A stretch of DNA of 64,000 nucleotides from DATAEE01 sp963725145 (GCA_963725145.1 CAVRXL010000003.1:372001-436000), one strand, 5' to 3'. Positions 44,330-53,026 are shown, counted from the first letter of the stretch. The notes: generated from the letters alone by a model not told the origin. Numbers and translations: made by a program.

Positions 44330-44491
44330 CCGCACGGTCGCCGCACTCGGCGAAGCACGCCGTTTGCTTTGATCACCGACACCGCGCGATACGGGCTGAT
44401 TTCGCCGCCCGCGCGGTACCCGGCGACGACAGAAGCGTCATCCGGGCCCGTGGTTCGTATTTTTGAAGGCGTACTTGCAGGAGGTACCGAG

Positions 44492-45595
44492 ATGGTTCGT
44501 CTTGCTGCGGCGGCGGTTCTTGCCGTTGCGTTTTGTCTGAGCCCATCGTGGCTCTCGGCGCAGACGATGGCGATCAAGGTGAGCGTCGCGTCGGCCGACG
44601 TCCATAAGTTTCCGAGCCTCGGCAGTCCGATCATCGGTCGAGCGGAGAAAGGCGCCATACTCGACGTCACGCGAGAACTGGGAGACTGGGTCAGGGTGTC
44701 GTGGCCGGAAGCCGAGGATGGCGTCGGCTACTTGCACCTCAGCGTGGGAGCGATGACGTCGAGCGCCTACGTGCGCGAAAGCGTGGGAGCAATCGCGCGC
44801 AGCTCGACGAAGCCGCAGGAGGTGGCGCAGCCGCAGGAGGCCGCGCAGCCGCAGGCGGCCGCGCAGCCGCAGGCGACCGCAAAGCCGCAGGCGGCCGCGA
44901 AGCCACAGCAGGCCGCGAAGCCCCAGCCGGCAACGAAGCCACAGGCGGCCCCCAAGCCGCAGACGGCGAGGGAGGCGAGGCGCGCCGCAGCGTTGTCCGC
45001 GCCGCGGCCGGCGCCCGCCGCACCGGCATCGGCCTCGCCGACAGCCGCGTCGAACGGCGAGCAGGCCGGCGCCCCGCTCAACGCGCAGGTGACGCCGATG
45101 CCGACGCAGTACATCACGCCGCCGTCGCACTTCATCGGCCTGGGCGGCGGCATGATCGGCGCCTCTCCTGTCGGCTACGGAGCGGCAGTGCGCACATGGG
45201 CGCGGGGTCAGCCCAGCTTCCAGCTCACGATGTCGCATTCCTCGCAGACGAGCGTGGACGCGCCCGGACAGATGTCGTCGCTCCGGATTTCGCCCAGCCT
45301 GTTGTACTCGCTGCGCGACCGCCTCACCGACTCGGTCTGGATACGGCCGTATCTCGGAGGGGGAGTCACATTCGTCCGCGACAGTCTGAAAGAGGTGACG
45401 CCGGGCGCCCCCGACGCCGCGACCCAGAACGGGTTCGGCTGGCAGGGGTTCGGCGGAGCCGAGTTCACGTTCCCGAGCGTGCCGAAATTCACGCTGAGCG
45501 CCGACCTCGGCTACTACTGGCGGCCCGAGTCGTTCCCCGGCTTCGAGATGGGCCGCGTTGGCGTGACCGTGTCGGGCCACTGGTACGTGAAGTAG
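44492..45595 (+). CDS. Exported SH3 - Pro/Gln repeat - outer-membrane-like protein
   Basis: 367 residues. Signal peptide VRLAAAAVLAVAFCLSPSW to SAQ; then a bacterial SH3-like domain (about 28-90: KVSVASADVHKFPSLGSPI, DWVRVSWPE). Residues about 108-165 are a tandem (K/Q)PQxxA linker with about ten units, likely an extended spacer across peptidoglycan. The C-terminal 170 residues are beta-rich (FIGLGGGMIGASPVGYG, PYLGGGVTFVRDSL, SGHWYVK ending in an aromatic/basic pair), like a small outer-membrane barrel. AGGAGGT precedes the ATG at 44492. Confidence 0.8.
   Translation: MVRLAAAAVLAVAFCLSPSWLSAQTMAIKVSVASADVHKFPSLGSPIIGRAEKGAILDVTRELGDWVRVSWPEAEDGVGYLHLSVGAMTSSAYVRESVGAIARSSTKPQEVAQPQEAAQPQAAAQPQATAKPQAAAKPQQAAKPQPATKPQAAPKPQTAREARRAAALSAPRPAPAAPASASPTAASNGEQAGAPLNAQVTPMPTQYITPPSHFIGLGGGMIGASPVGYGAAVRTWARGQPSFQLTMSHSSQTSVDAPGQMSSLRISPSLLYSLRDRLTDSVWIRPYLGGGVTFVRDSLKEVTPGAPDAATQNGFGWQGFGGAEFTFPSVPKFTLSADLGYYWRPESFPGFEMGRVGVTVSGHWYVK
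44810..44970 (+). repeat. Tandem PQxxA-coding repeat
   Basis: About ten imperfect 15-bp units (CCGCAGGCGGCCGCA(A/G)AG and variants) inside the SH3-barrel gene, encoding (K/Q)PQ(A/E/Q/P)(A/V/T)A. Such arrays can change copy number by slippage. Confidence 0.75.
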
Positions 45596-45612
45596 CGTCT
45601 GCCTCTCACCCG

Positions 45613-45650
45613 CCGCCGCGCACGACCCGAATTCCGGGGGTGCGCGGCGG
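45613..45650 (+). terminator. Strong hairpin after the SH3-barrel gene
   Basis: CCGCCGCGCAC (45613-45623) pairs perfectly with GTGCGCGGCGG (45640-45650) across a 16-base loop, 17 bases after the stop codon. It is followed by CATTTCCTTG, a weak T-rich stretch, so a rho-independent terminator is likely. Confidence 0.6.
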
Positions 45651-45688
45651 CATTTCCTTGCGTTCTCCCGCTACAACGGGTAAGTACG

Positions 45689-45739
45689 GCCGTTATGCGG
45701 CCCTCAGGAGAATCCTGCTCAGACCTGCCGCATAACGGC
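45689..45739. repeat. 12-bp perfect inverted repeat (GCCGTTATGCGG)
   Basis: GCCGTTATGCGG (45689-45700) and CCGCATAACGGC (45728-45739) flank a 27-base loop, in the gap before the CoA-ligase gene. The following bases (about 45745-45831) are extremely GC-rich and repeat-like. No open gene is visible here. Confidence 0.55.
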
Positions 45740-45808
45740 GGCGCGCACAGCGCGCCCGCGAGGGAGCGGCGCGGGGCGTGGGGCCCCCGCAAGCGACCGA
45801 GCCGGGGT

Positions 45809-45825
45809 CCGGGGCGGAGCCCCGG
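45809..45825 (+). promoter_or_regulatory. GC hairpin over the expected ribosome-binding site of the CoA ligase
   Basis: CCGGGGC-GGA-GCCCCGG is a perfect 7-bp stem ending 6 bases before the ATG at 45832, where a Shine-Dalgarno sequence would be expected. Translation may be controlled by folding, or initiation may use another start. Confidence 0.35.
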
Positions 45826-45831
45826 ATTAGT

Positions 45832-47394
45832 ATGATTTTCAGAGCGCCGGAACCGCCTCTGGCCCTGCCCGAGATTCCGCTGACACCGTTTCTCCTCGAC
45901 CTGGCGGCGGGCCGCGGCGACAAGCCGGCCTTGATCGATGGACCCACCGGCCGGACGCTGACCTATCACGCGTGGGCGGCCGCCGTCCGGCAGGCGGCAG
46001 CGGGCCTCGCGGCGCGCGGTTTCCGCAAGGGGGACGTCCTTGCGATCTTCAGTCCCAACCTCCCCGAGTACGCCGTCGTGTTCCACGCGGTCTCGCTCGT
46101 CGGAGGCATCAACACGACTATCAACCCTCTCTACACGGCACACGAGCTGCGCCAGCAATTGAAGGATGCCGGGGCCCGCTTCCTCGTGACGGTGCCACCC
46201 TGCCTCGAGAAAGCGGCGGAGGCGGCCCGTGATACGAGCGTCAGCGAGCTGTTCGTCTTCGGCGAGGCCGAGGGGGCCACGCCATTCACCGAGCTGCTCG
46301 CGACGAAAGGCGATCCGCCGGCGGTCGAGATCGACCCGCGACGCGATCTCGTCGTCCTTCCCTACTCGAGCGGCACGACAGGTCTGCCGAAGGGCGTGAT
46401 GCTCACGCACTACAACCTCGTCGCGAACCTCCTGCAGTCAGCCGTCGTGTTGCGGGTGGACCAACGGGATACGCTGCTCGGCGTGCTGCCCTTCTTTCAC
46501 ATCTACGGCATGCAGGTGATCATGAACCTGGGCCTGCACGCCGGCGCCACCGTCGTGACCATGCCGCGCTTCGACCTCGAGCAATATCTGGAAATCCTCC
46601 AGCGCTATCGCGTCACCTACGCCAACCTCGTGCCTCCCATCGTGCTCGCGCTCGCCAAGAGTCCGCTGGTCGAGAAATACGATCTGAGCTGCCTGCGCGT
46701 CCTGTTCTCGGGCGCGGCGCCGCTCGGCCTCAACGTCGCTCAAGCGGCGAGCGATCGCCTCGGCTGCCGTGTGATTCAGGGTTATGGATTGACGGAAACA
46801 TCCCCCGTCACGCACGCGACGCGCTGCGACGAGGAACGTCCAAAGGTTGCGGGCATCGGTCAGCCGCTGCCCAACACGGAAGCCAGGGTCATCGACGTGT
46901 CGACCGGCGCCGACCTGGGCCCGACGCAGGAAGGGGAAATCTGCGTTCGCGGACCGCAGGTCATGAAGGGATATCTGAATCGGCCCGAGGCGACCGCGGC
47001 GATGATCGACGCAGACGGCTGGCTGCACACTGGCGACGTGGGCTATGCGGACGAGGATGGTTGCTTCTTCATCGTCGACCGCTTGAAGGAACTGATCAAA
47101 TACAAGGGGATGCAGATCGCGCCGGCGGAGCTCGAGGCCGTGCTGTTGTCGCATCCGTCGGTAGCCGACGCCGCCGTCATCCCGGTCGCCAGCGAGGAGG
47201 CGGGCCAGGTCCCGAAGGCCTTCGTCGTTCTGAAGGGGGACGTCGCGCCCGATCAAGTCATGGGCTACGTGGCCGAACGGGTGGCGCCGTACAAGAAGCT
47301 GCGGTACCTCGAGGTCATCGACCAGATTCCAAAATCACCTTCGGGAAAGATCCTCCGCCGGGTCCTGGTGGATCGCGAGAGAGCGAGAGCCTGA
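45832..47394 (+). CDS. 4-coumarate-CoA-ligase-like AMP-forming acyl-CoA synthetase
   Basis: 520 residues. The adenylate-forming fold is complete: YSSGTTGLPKGVMLTH (phosphate loop, around 180-195), GYGLTETSP, GEICVRGPQVMKGYLNRPEA, DGWLHTGDVGY, and the C-terminal catalytic Lys in PKSPSGKILRRVL. The N-terminal LPEIPLTPFLLD and overall best likeness is to 4-coumarate/medium-chain acid CoA ligases. It activates a carboxylic acid with ATP to the acyl-adenylate and then CoA. The substrate is unknown. Start ATG 45832 lacks a visible ribosome site because of a GC hairpin; the frame remains open to GTG 45778. Confidence 0.93.
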   Translation: MIFRAPEPPLALPEIPLTPFLLDLAAGRGDKPALIDGPTGRTLTYHAWAAAVRQAAAGLAARGFRKGDVLAIFSPNLPEYAVVFHAVSLVGGINTTINPLYTAHELRQQLKDAGARFLVTVPPCLEKAAEAARDTSVSELFVFGEAEGATPFTELLATKGDPPAVEIDPRRDLVVLPYSSGTTGLPKGVMLTHYNLVANLLQSAVVLRVDQRDTLLGVLPFFHIYGMQVIMNLGLHAGATVVTMPRFDLEQYLEILQRYRVTYANLVPPIVLALAKSPLVEKYDLSCLRVLFSGAAPLGLNVAQAASDRLGCRVIQGYGLTETSPVTHATRCDEERPKVAGIGQPLPNTEARVIDVSTGADLGPTQEGEICVRGPQVMKGYLNRPEATAAMIDADGWLHTGDVGYADEDGCFFIVDRLKELIKYKGMQIAPAELEAVLLSHPSVADAAVIPVASEEAGQVPKAFVVLKGDVAPDQVMGYVAERVAPYKKLRYLEVIDQIPKSPSGKILRRVLVDRERARA

Positions 47395-47482
47395 CGCAGC
47401 CTCCCTCGCCGCCCCTCGACGTTGCTCGGGGCGGCCCTGAGCTTGCCGAAGGGCCGAAGCTTCGCGAAGGCGGGGCCGGTCC

Positions 47483-47863
47483 TCACTCCCAGACCGGCCA
47501 GCCATGGCTGGTCATGTACTTGTACAGCTCCCGATACGCGGGCCGTTCCACCCTGAGCGTGTCGATGATGAGCTGCACGAACTGACGATCCCCGCGAAGC
47601 TCGGGAAACAGCTCGCCCAGACGGATCCTGAAAACCGAGAACGTCGGATGGCGGTGCTTCGGCGCGCGGGTCAGCTCGACGAGCTCGTCGAGAAACTTGT
47701 AGAGCGCCTGCTCGATCGTTTCATTCGCGCCGTAGTACTCGAGCAGACCTGAAAGCGGCCTCGTCGTCGACGCCAGGCGGAGCAGCAAATCCTGGACGGC
47801 CTTCAGCTCCTGAATCTGGTTCTCGATCTCGGCGAGGCGCGCCATCACATCGGAATCGGCCAC
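47483..47863 (-). CDS. Small helical protein of unknown function
   Basis: 126 residues: a coiled-coil-like start (MARLAEIENQIQELKAVQDLL) and then a helical domain (NETIEQALYKFLDELVELTR, HRHPTFSVFRIRLGELFPEL) ending in SHGWPVWE. GTG at 47863 has AAGGAG five bases upstream. No family recognised. Convergent with the CoA-ligase gene. Confidence 0.65.
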   Translation of the reverse strand: MADSDVMARLAEIENQIQELKAVQDLLLRLASTTRPLSGLLEYYGANETIEQALYKFLDELVELTRAPKHRHPTFSVFRIRLGELFPELRGDRQFVQLIIDTLRVERPAYRELYKYMTSHGWPVWE

Positions 47864-47890
47864 GGATGCTCCTTATCGGGGATGTGCCGC

Positions 47891-48122
47891 GGATTATAGC
47901 CACGGATTGTGCGGATCACCACGAGCCACGGATTACGCGGATTACACGGATAAAAACAACCGCAGATCGACGCAGGACGCACGCTCGGTCGCGCCCGCAG
48001 GCGCGATGCTCGGTCTCACGAATCCGTGCAATCCGTGTCATCCGTGGCCGTTCCTGATCCGTAAATCCGTGGTTATTCGTGGCTATTGTGATCAGCGAAA
48101 TCCGCGGCTGCTTTGATCCGTG
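47891..48122. repeat. ATCCGTG-type repeat array
   Basis: About 230 bases contain many degenerate units such as CCACGGATT, GATTACGCGGATTACACGGAT, ATCCGTG(C/T)(A/C)ATCCGTG and TTATTCGTGGCTATT, on both strands around an inverted centre. It fills the gap between a minus-strand and a plus-strand gene, and is the larger relative of 439-511. Confidence 0.75.
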
Positions 48123-48155
48123 GTCCGCGTATGATTGGTCCGAAAGGAGACACCC

Positions 48156-48617
48156 ATGACACGCGTGCTCATGGCCGCTGCGATCGCGGTCGCGATGACG
48201 GTCGCGCCGGCCATTCCCTACGCGCAATCCGCGGCTAACGACCGGGAGGCGGTCCGGCAGGCCGCGCTCGACTACGTGGAAGGCATCTACGAGGTCAAAC
48301 CGGATCGCATCGAGCGAAGCGTTCACCCGTCGCTCGTAAAACGAGGCTTTTACAAGAAGGATGCGGGCGGACCGTACGTCGAGTCGCCGATGACCTACGA
48401 GCAGCTCGTCAAGCTGGCTGGCAGCTGGAACAAGGACGGGAAGCGCGACACGACGATCAAAGAGGTGGCCGTGCTCGAAGTCCTCGACCAGACTGCCGTC
48501 GCCAAAGTGACAGCAATGTGGGGTATCGACTACATGCTGCTCGGAAAGTACGACGGGCGCTGGAAGATCGTGCAGATCCTCTGGCAGAGCCACCCGCCGA
48601 AGGGGACCACGGAGTAA
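48156..48617 (+). CDS. Secreted NTF2-like (putative lumazine-binding type) protein
   Basis: 153 residues with a signal peptide (RVLMAAAIAVAMTVAPAI, cleavage near AQSA). The mature part is an NTF2-like fold: DREAVRQAALDYVEGIYE, RSVHPSLVKRGF, then VLDQTAVAKVTAMWG, DYMLLGKYDGRWKIVQILW. This fold often binds small ligands or acts as an exported carrier or enzyme. AAAGGAG precedes the ATG at 48156. Confidence 0.88.
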   Translation: MTRVLMAAAIAVAMTVAPAIPYAQSAANDREAVRQAALDYVEGIYEVKPDRIERSVHPSLVKRGFYKKDAGGPYVESPMTYEQLVKLAGSWNKDGKRDTTIKEVAVLEVLDQTAVAKVTAMWGIDYMLLGKYDGRWKIVQILWQSHPPKGTTE

Positions 48618-48624
48618 ACCCAGC

Positions 48625-48714
48625 ATTGGCGATTGGCGATTGGCGATTGGCGACTGATTGAGGATTGACGGTTGCGGATTGCCGATTCATTGAGGATTGA
48701 CGATTGCAGATTGG
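48625..48714. repeat. GGCGATT/GATTGAG repeat array
   Basis: Four near-perfect TTGGCGA units are followed by degenerate (GATTGAG)(GATTGAC)(GGTTGCG)(GATTGCC) units with about 7-base period. It occupies the gap between two + strand genes and reaches into the start codon of the next gene. Confidence 0.75.
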
Positions 48715-49102
48715 ACGACGAGAGTTTCTGGCGGGCGCAGGCGTGGCGATCACCGGCAGCGGGCTGTTCGGCGCGTCGCGGACGCAGGGGAGCGGCGAGA
48801 TGTTCGGACTGATTGGAAAAATGATGACGGTGCCCGGACAGCGGGATGCTTTCGTCGACATCCTGCTTCAAGGCACGACGACGATGCCGGGCTGTCTCAG
48901 TTATGTCGTTGCGAAGGACCCCGCGGACGAGAACGCGCTCTGGATTACCGAGGTCTGGAAGGACAAGGCAAGCCACGAGGCCTCCCTGGCGCTGCCGTCC
49001 GTGAAGGAGGCGATCGCGAAAGGCCGGGCGATGATCGCCGGTTTCGGCGATCGCGTCGTCACGACCCCGGTCGGTGGAGTCGGGTTGACGCGATCGCCAT
49101 AA
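48704..49102 (+). CDS. Tat-exported antibiotic-biosynthesis-monooxygenase (ABM) domain protein
   Basis: 132 residues with a twin-arginine signal (GRREFLAGAGVAITGSGLFG) and an ABM ferredoxin-like fold: FGLIGKMMTVPGQRDAFVDI, MPGCLSYVVAKDPADENALWITEVW, KASHEASLALPSVKEAI. Such small dimers can oxidise quinone-like compounds or bind haem. The only possible upstream start is TTG at 48704, which lies inside the GATTG repeat, and a stop (TGA) precedes it in frame; without it, the first ATG (48800) would remove the export signal. It ends 2 bases before the convergent peroxiredoxin stop. Confidence 0.75.
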   Translation: MQIGRREFLAGAGVAITGSGLFGASRTQGSGEMFGLIGKMMTVPGQRDAFVDILLQGTTTMPGCLSYVVAKDPADENALWITEVWKDKASHEASLALPSVKEAIAKGRAMIAGFGDRVVTTPVGGVGLTRSP

Positions 49103-49104
49103 AC

Positions 49105-49767
49105 CTATGCCTTGGGTTGCGGGACGATTCGGATGTACGGCCTCGGCGACTTCCACCCCTGCGGGTACGTGACCTTGGCCTCGTCGTCGGAGACGGAGCC
49201 CGCGATGATCACGTCGTCTCCCTGCTTCCAGTTCACCGGCGTCGCCACCTTGTGCTTCGCCGTCAGCTGCAGAGAATCGATGACGCGGAGCACTTCGTCG
49301 AAGTTGCGGCCGGTCGTCATCGGATAGGCGATGATCAGCTTGATTTTCTTGTCCGGCCCGACGACGAACACGTTCCGCACCGTCTGATTGTCGGCCGGCG
49401 TTCTTCCGTCGCAGGTGCCTTCGAGGCTGGCGGGCAGCATGCCCCAGGCCTTGGACACCTTCAGCTCGGTGTCGCCGATCATCGGGTAGTTCGGCGCGTG
49501 ACCCTGCGTTTCCTTGATGTCGGACGACCAGCGCTTGTGATTGTCGACAGGGTCGACGCTGAGCCCGATGACCTTGGTGTTCCGTTTGTCGAACTCGGGC
49601 TTCAGCTTCGCCATGTAGCCGAGCTCGGTCGTGCATACCGGCGTGAAGTCCTTCGGATGCGAGAACAGCACGCCCCACGAGCTGCCGAGCCACTCGTGGA
49701 AGCGGATGCGACCCTCGGTCGTCTCTGCCTCGAAGTCCGGCGCTGAATCTCCTATTTGAAGAGCCAT
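49105..49767 (-). CDS. 1-Cys peroxiredoxin (Prx6/AhpC-type)
   Basis: 220 residues. The conserved LFSHPKDFTPVCTTELGYM contains the peroxidatic Cys with its Thr and Pro partners; the long C-terminal part (WKQGDDVIIAGSVSDDEAK, YPQGWKSPRPYIRIV) is typical of the Prx6 group. A further Cys (LEGTCDGRTPADNQTVRN) lies at the place used as resolving Cys in related archaeal enzymes. It reduces hydroperoxides in the cytoplasm. AGGAGGTAACGTCA lies before the ATG at 49767. Confidence 0.95.
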   Translation of the reverse strand: MALQIGDSAPDFEAETTEGRIRFHEWLGSSWGVLFSHPKDFTPVCTTELGYMAKLKPEFDKRNTKVIGLSVDPVDNHKRWSSDIKETQGHAPNYPMIGDTELKVSKAWGMLPASLEGTCDGRTPADNQTVRNVFVVGPDKKIKLIIAYPMTTGRNFDEVLRVIDSLQLTAKHKVATPVNWKQGDDVIIAGSVSDDEAKVTYPQGWKSPRPYIRIVPQPKA

Positions 49768-49888
49768 TGACGTTACCTCCTGATGCTGACGGGGTACCCC
49801 GATTATTAGATCAGCCGGGTCAATATGAGGAGGGGTTGACGCGCGCCAGGTGCGAGGGGCATCTGGCGCGCGTCTCAGTATTAACTAC

Positions 49889-50449
49889 CTAGCCACGCAG
49901 CACTCTCACCCATCCCCACATCTTGTCGTTGAAGTGCGGCGACACAAGACAGACCACCAGGTACAGTCCGCGCTTGCTGAAGTGCACGACCTCGACGCGA
50001 TCCTGCGGCACGGTCAGCGGGCTCACGCCTCGGAACAACCGGTTCTCGGGATCATCGATGAGTCCAACATCCGGAGGCACGCCCGGAATTGGAATCAGCA
50101 CCGAGGTATCGATGTCGCTCGGCTTGGTACCGGGCGCGTAGACCGCGATCTGGTGGAAGCCGGCGACGATGTAGTTGACCGCGCCGCCGACTTTGATGGT
50201 CGCCGTGCGCGGCAGCAGCTGGTGGATGTTCGGCGCCTGCGGCGCGTTCGGCACCGTCATCCTGTCGAGCGGTTCCTCCCCCGTCGCGGGCCATGCGCCG
50301 AAGCTGACCGTCGCATTTGAGAGCGGGCCCTCGAGCGGTCGATGATTGTGCTCATCGTCGCGCCGGCCCGCGGCGGCGACCGTTCCACCCGCAGCGGTGA
50401 CGATTGCGGATCCGATTCCGAGTTTCTCGACAAACTCTCTTCTCTTCAT
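49889..50449 (-). CDS. Tat-exported cupredoxin-like protein
   Basis: 186 residues. A twin-arginine-like start, MKRREFVEKLGIGSAIVTAA, is followed by a beta-rich domain with VNYIVAGFHQIAVYAPG and near the end CLVSPHFNDKMWGWVRV. His in GFHQ plus Cys, His and Met in CLVSPHFNDKM have the order and spacing of type-1 copper ligands, so it likely carries electrons outside the membrane. ATG 50449 has AGAGGTAG upstream. Confidence 0.75.
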   Translation of the reverse strand: MKRREFVEKLGIGSAIVTAAGGTVAAAGRRDDEHNHRPLEGPLSNATVSFGAWPATGEEPLDRMTVPNAPQAPNIHQLLPRTATIKVGGAVNYIVAGFHQIAVYAPGTKPSDIDTSVLIPIPGVPPDVGLIDDPENRLFRGVSPLTVPQDRVEVVHFSKRGLYLVVCLVSPHFNDKMWGWVRVLRG

Positions 50450-50580
50450 AGGGCTACCTCTGCCGTCCGAACCACCTCCGGGCCGAACGAAGCAGGATAG
50501 TCCTGATCGCACGGCGACGATCTCGACGGTATGTCGAAAAGAAACGGCTGAGTTGAGTTCTGGATTTGGCGGCAGACGCG

Positions 50581-50862
50581 TCAGCCGCCGCTCACGGCGT
50601 GGAAGATCGAGATCTCGCCGCCGTCCGGCACCGGAGTCGTGAGGCCGCCCGTGAACCGGACATTCTCCTGGCCGACGAACACGTTCACGTGCTCGCGGAT
50701 TTCTCCCTGCTCGGTCGCGACGCGGTCCCGAAGGCCGGGGCAGATCGTCCAGAGCGCTTCGAGCGCGTCAGCGACGGTGGACGGAGAGCCTCCAATCTCT
50801 ATCTGCTCGCGTCCACCGGTCAATGAACGCAACGCGGCGGTGACGTAGACGGTGACCGGCAC
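50581..50862 (-). CDS. MoaD/ThiS-type ubiquitin-like sulfur-carrier protein
   Basis: 93 residues with the beta-grasp pattern: VTVYVTAALRSLTGG, TVADALEALWTICPGL, VNVFVGQENVRFTGGL, PDGGEISIFHAVSGG. The C-terminal Gly-Gly is intact, so it can be adenylated and thiocarboxylated by an E1-like enzyme. There is no E1, molybdopterin or thiamine gene nearby. It starts with GTG 4 bases after the stop of the kinase-BNR gene (TAGGCTAGTG), so it is translated with it. Confidence 0.9.
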   Translation of the reverse strand: MPVTVYVTAALRSLTGGREQIEIGGSPSTVADALEALWTICPGLRDRVATEQGEIREHVNVFVGQENVRFTGGLTTPVPDGGEISIFHAVSGG

Positions 50863-50866
50863 TAGC

Positions 50867-52964
50867 CTAGCGGCTCCTTTTCGCGCCTCTTCTCTTGGAC
50901 TTCGGCGGTTTCGTCTTGACGGGCGCCCGCTTGCCTGCCACGGGAGGATCACCGGTCAACGCCGTTTTCACACAGACAATGGAGGGCAGCCCGCCGAGGA
51001 TCCGCTTCCACGTCTTACCTTCGTCGATCGATCCGAATAGCTGGCCGCTGCGCGTTCCGAAGTAGATACCGGCCGGTTCGAGCGCGTCGGCAGACATCGC
51101 GTCCCGCACGACGGTCTCGTACGCCCCCTTCTGCGGCAGGCCGCTCGAGAGCGGCTCCCACGCGCGGCCGGCATTGCGCGTCCGGTAGACCCTGAGCCGT
51201 CCGTCCGGCGCGCACCGGAATTCGTCGGATTCGACCGGCACGACGTACACGCAGTCAGGATCCTGCGGATGAATGACGATCGGAAACCCGAAATCGGACG
51301 GCACGCCGGCGCCGACGTCCTGCCAGCTCTCGGCGCAGTCGTCGGATCGATAGATGCCCCAGTGGTGTTGCAGAAACAGCCGTTCGGGGCGGCTCGCGTG
51401 CAACACCATCTTGTGGACGCACTGGCCGAATTCCGGGTACTGCTCGGGCTGGAACGTCACCCGGATTCCGCGGTTGGCCGCCTTCCAGGTCCCGCCGCCA
51501 TCGTCGGTGCGATAGACGCCGCCCGCCGAGATGGCGACGTAGATCCGCTGCGGATTGACGGGGTCCTCGAGAATCGTGTGCAGCGCGAGGCCGCCCTGAC
51601 CCGGCACCCAGCGCGGACGATGCGGATGATCGAACAGGCCGCGCACGAGCGACCACGATTCTCCCGCGTTGCGGGATTCGAACAGCGCGGCGGGCTCGAC
51701 ACCGCAGTACATCAGCCGCTCGTCATGACGGCTCAGGGAGATCTGCCAGATGTTCTTCAACGAGGTCCCGCAATCGGCGGGAAACTTCACGTTCGCTTCG
51801 AGCGGGTTCGTCCAGCTCCGGCCGAAGTCGTCGCTCGAGCGCAGGAGCGTCCCCCAGAAATTGTTCGTCGAAGCCCACAGGCGATGGCGGCCGTCGCGGC
51901 CGTCGTACTCCATCGCATAGATCGCGTTCCCGTGGAAGTAAGGGCCCGCGACGTCCCAACTCGAGCGCCGGCCCGTCGAACGCAGCAGAAACGCGCCTTT
52001 CATCGTGCCGACGAGCAGCAGTACGTCTCCCTTGTTGACGCGGAGGTGGCGCATGCCGCGAATCACGGTCACCGTGATCCCCGCGGGCTGGCCCGTCGCC
52101 GGCTGCGCGCCCGCGATGGCGGCCGATTCGACCGCCTCCAGCGCGGCCTTCACTTCGCTGGCCTGCTGATACCGCTGCGCCGGCTCCTTCGCGAGGCACT
52201 TCTGGATGATCGACCAGAGTCCGGGCGGCACGTGTGGCGGCAACGGCGCCGGCATCTCCTTGAGGATGGCGGAGCTGGTTTCAAACCCCGTTTTCCCGCG
52301 GAACGGAAGCTGACCAGCCGCGGCCTCGTAGAGCACGACCCCGAGCGCCCACAAGTCGCTGCGACCATCTCCCTGGTTCGCCGCGCAGCACCTCCGGCGC
52401 CATGTAAGACAACGTGCCGCTCACCTCGCGAGGTCCCGAAGGCGTCGAAAAGGTCATCGTCTGCGCATCGGGCACGTCGGACGGCAGGCGCCGCGCGAGT
52501 CCGAAGTCGAGAACTTTGACCAGACCTTCAGGCGCGACGACGACGTTGGAGCTCTTGAGGTCGTGGTGGATGATGCGCCGCCCGTGCGCGTGATTGAGCG
52601 CCGACGCGATCTGCGCGCCGTACCGCAGGACGGATTCGACCGGAAGGCCGGTGCCGCCGACGAGCTCGCTCAGGGTCTTGCCTTCGACGAGCTCCATCGC
52701 GATGTACAAGGCGTCGCCGACCTCGACGATTTCGTAGACGGTACAGATGTTGGGGTGATTGAGGGCGGAGGATGCCCGCGCTTCATGGAGAAGGTGTTCC
52801 TTCCCCAGCCGCTCGATGACTTCGTCCGAAAGAGCCTTCAGCGCGACGTCACGGTGAAGGACGTCGTCGTGGGCTCGATAGACCATGCCCATCCCGCCTG
52901 CGCCAAGCTTTGACAGGACGCGGTAGTGGCCGAGCAATTCGCCGATGACCGGGCCTTCCGCCAT
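50867..52964 (-). pseudogene. Ser/Thr kinase - BNR/sialidase-like repeat protein, frameshifted
   Basis: The first part encodes a kinase domain (LGAGGMGMVYRAH, the Lys in VALKAL, HHDLKSSNVVV in place of the usual HRDLKPEN, LDFGLARR, YMAPEVLRGEPG). After this the frame changes: continuing as GDGRSDLWALGVVLYEAAAG needs one fewer G in the GGG run at about 52371-52373. The remaining frame completes the kinase C-lobe and then a BNR/Asp-box beta-propeller (LLRSSDDFGRSW, ALFESRNAGESWSLV, GVYRTDDGGGTWKA), ending in a Lys/Arg-rich tail. The intact product would be about 695 residues. The shift may be real or an assembly error. HHD instead of HRD may alter activity. Confidence 0.85.
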
Positions 52965-53000
52965 CTCGGTTTCGAGTATATCGTCACGTACTCCCGGAGT

Positions 53001-53026
53001 TGTGGTACGAGGCTTTAGCCTCGTCC
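53001..53026. repeat. Third copy of the GAGGCT/AGCCTC palindrome
   Basis: TGTGGTACGAGGCTTTAGCC continued by TCGTCC is the reverse complement of the unit at 32701-32755, with core CGAGGCT-TT-AGCCTCG. It lies in the 104-base gap between the divergent kinase and the permease, upstream of a TACAAT (53044-53049) that could be a -10 hexamer for the permease gene. Confidence 0.7.
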
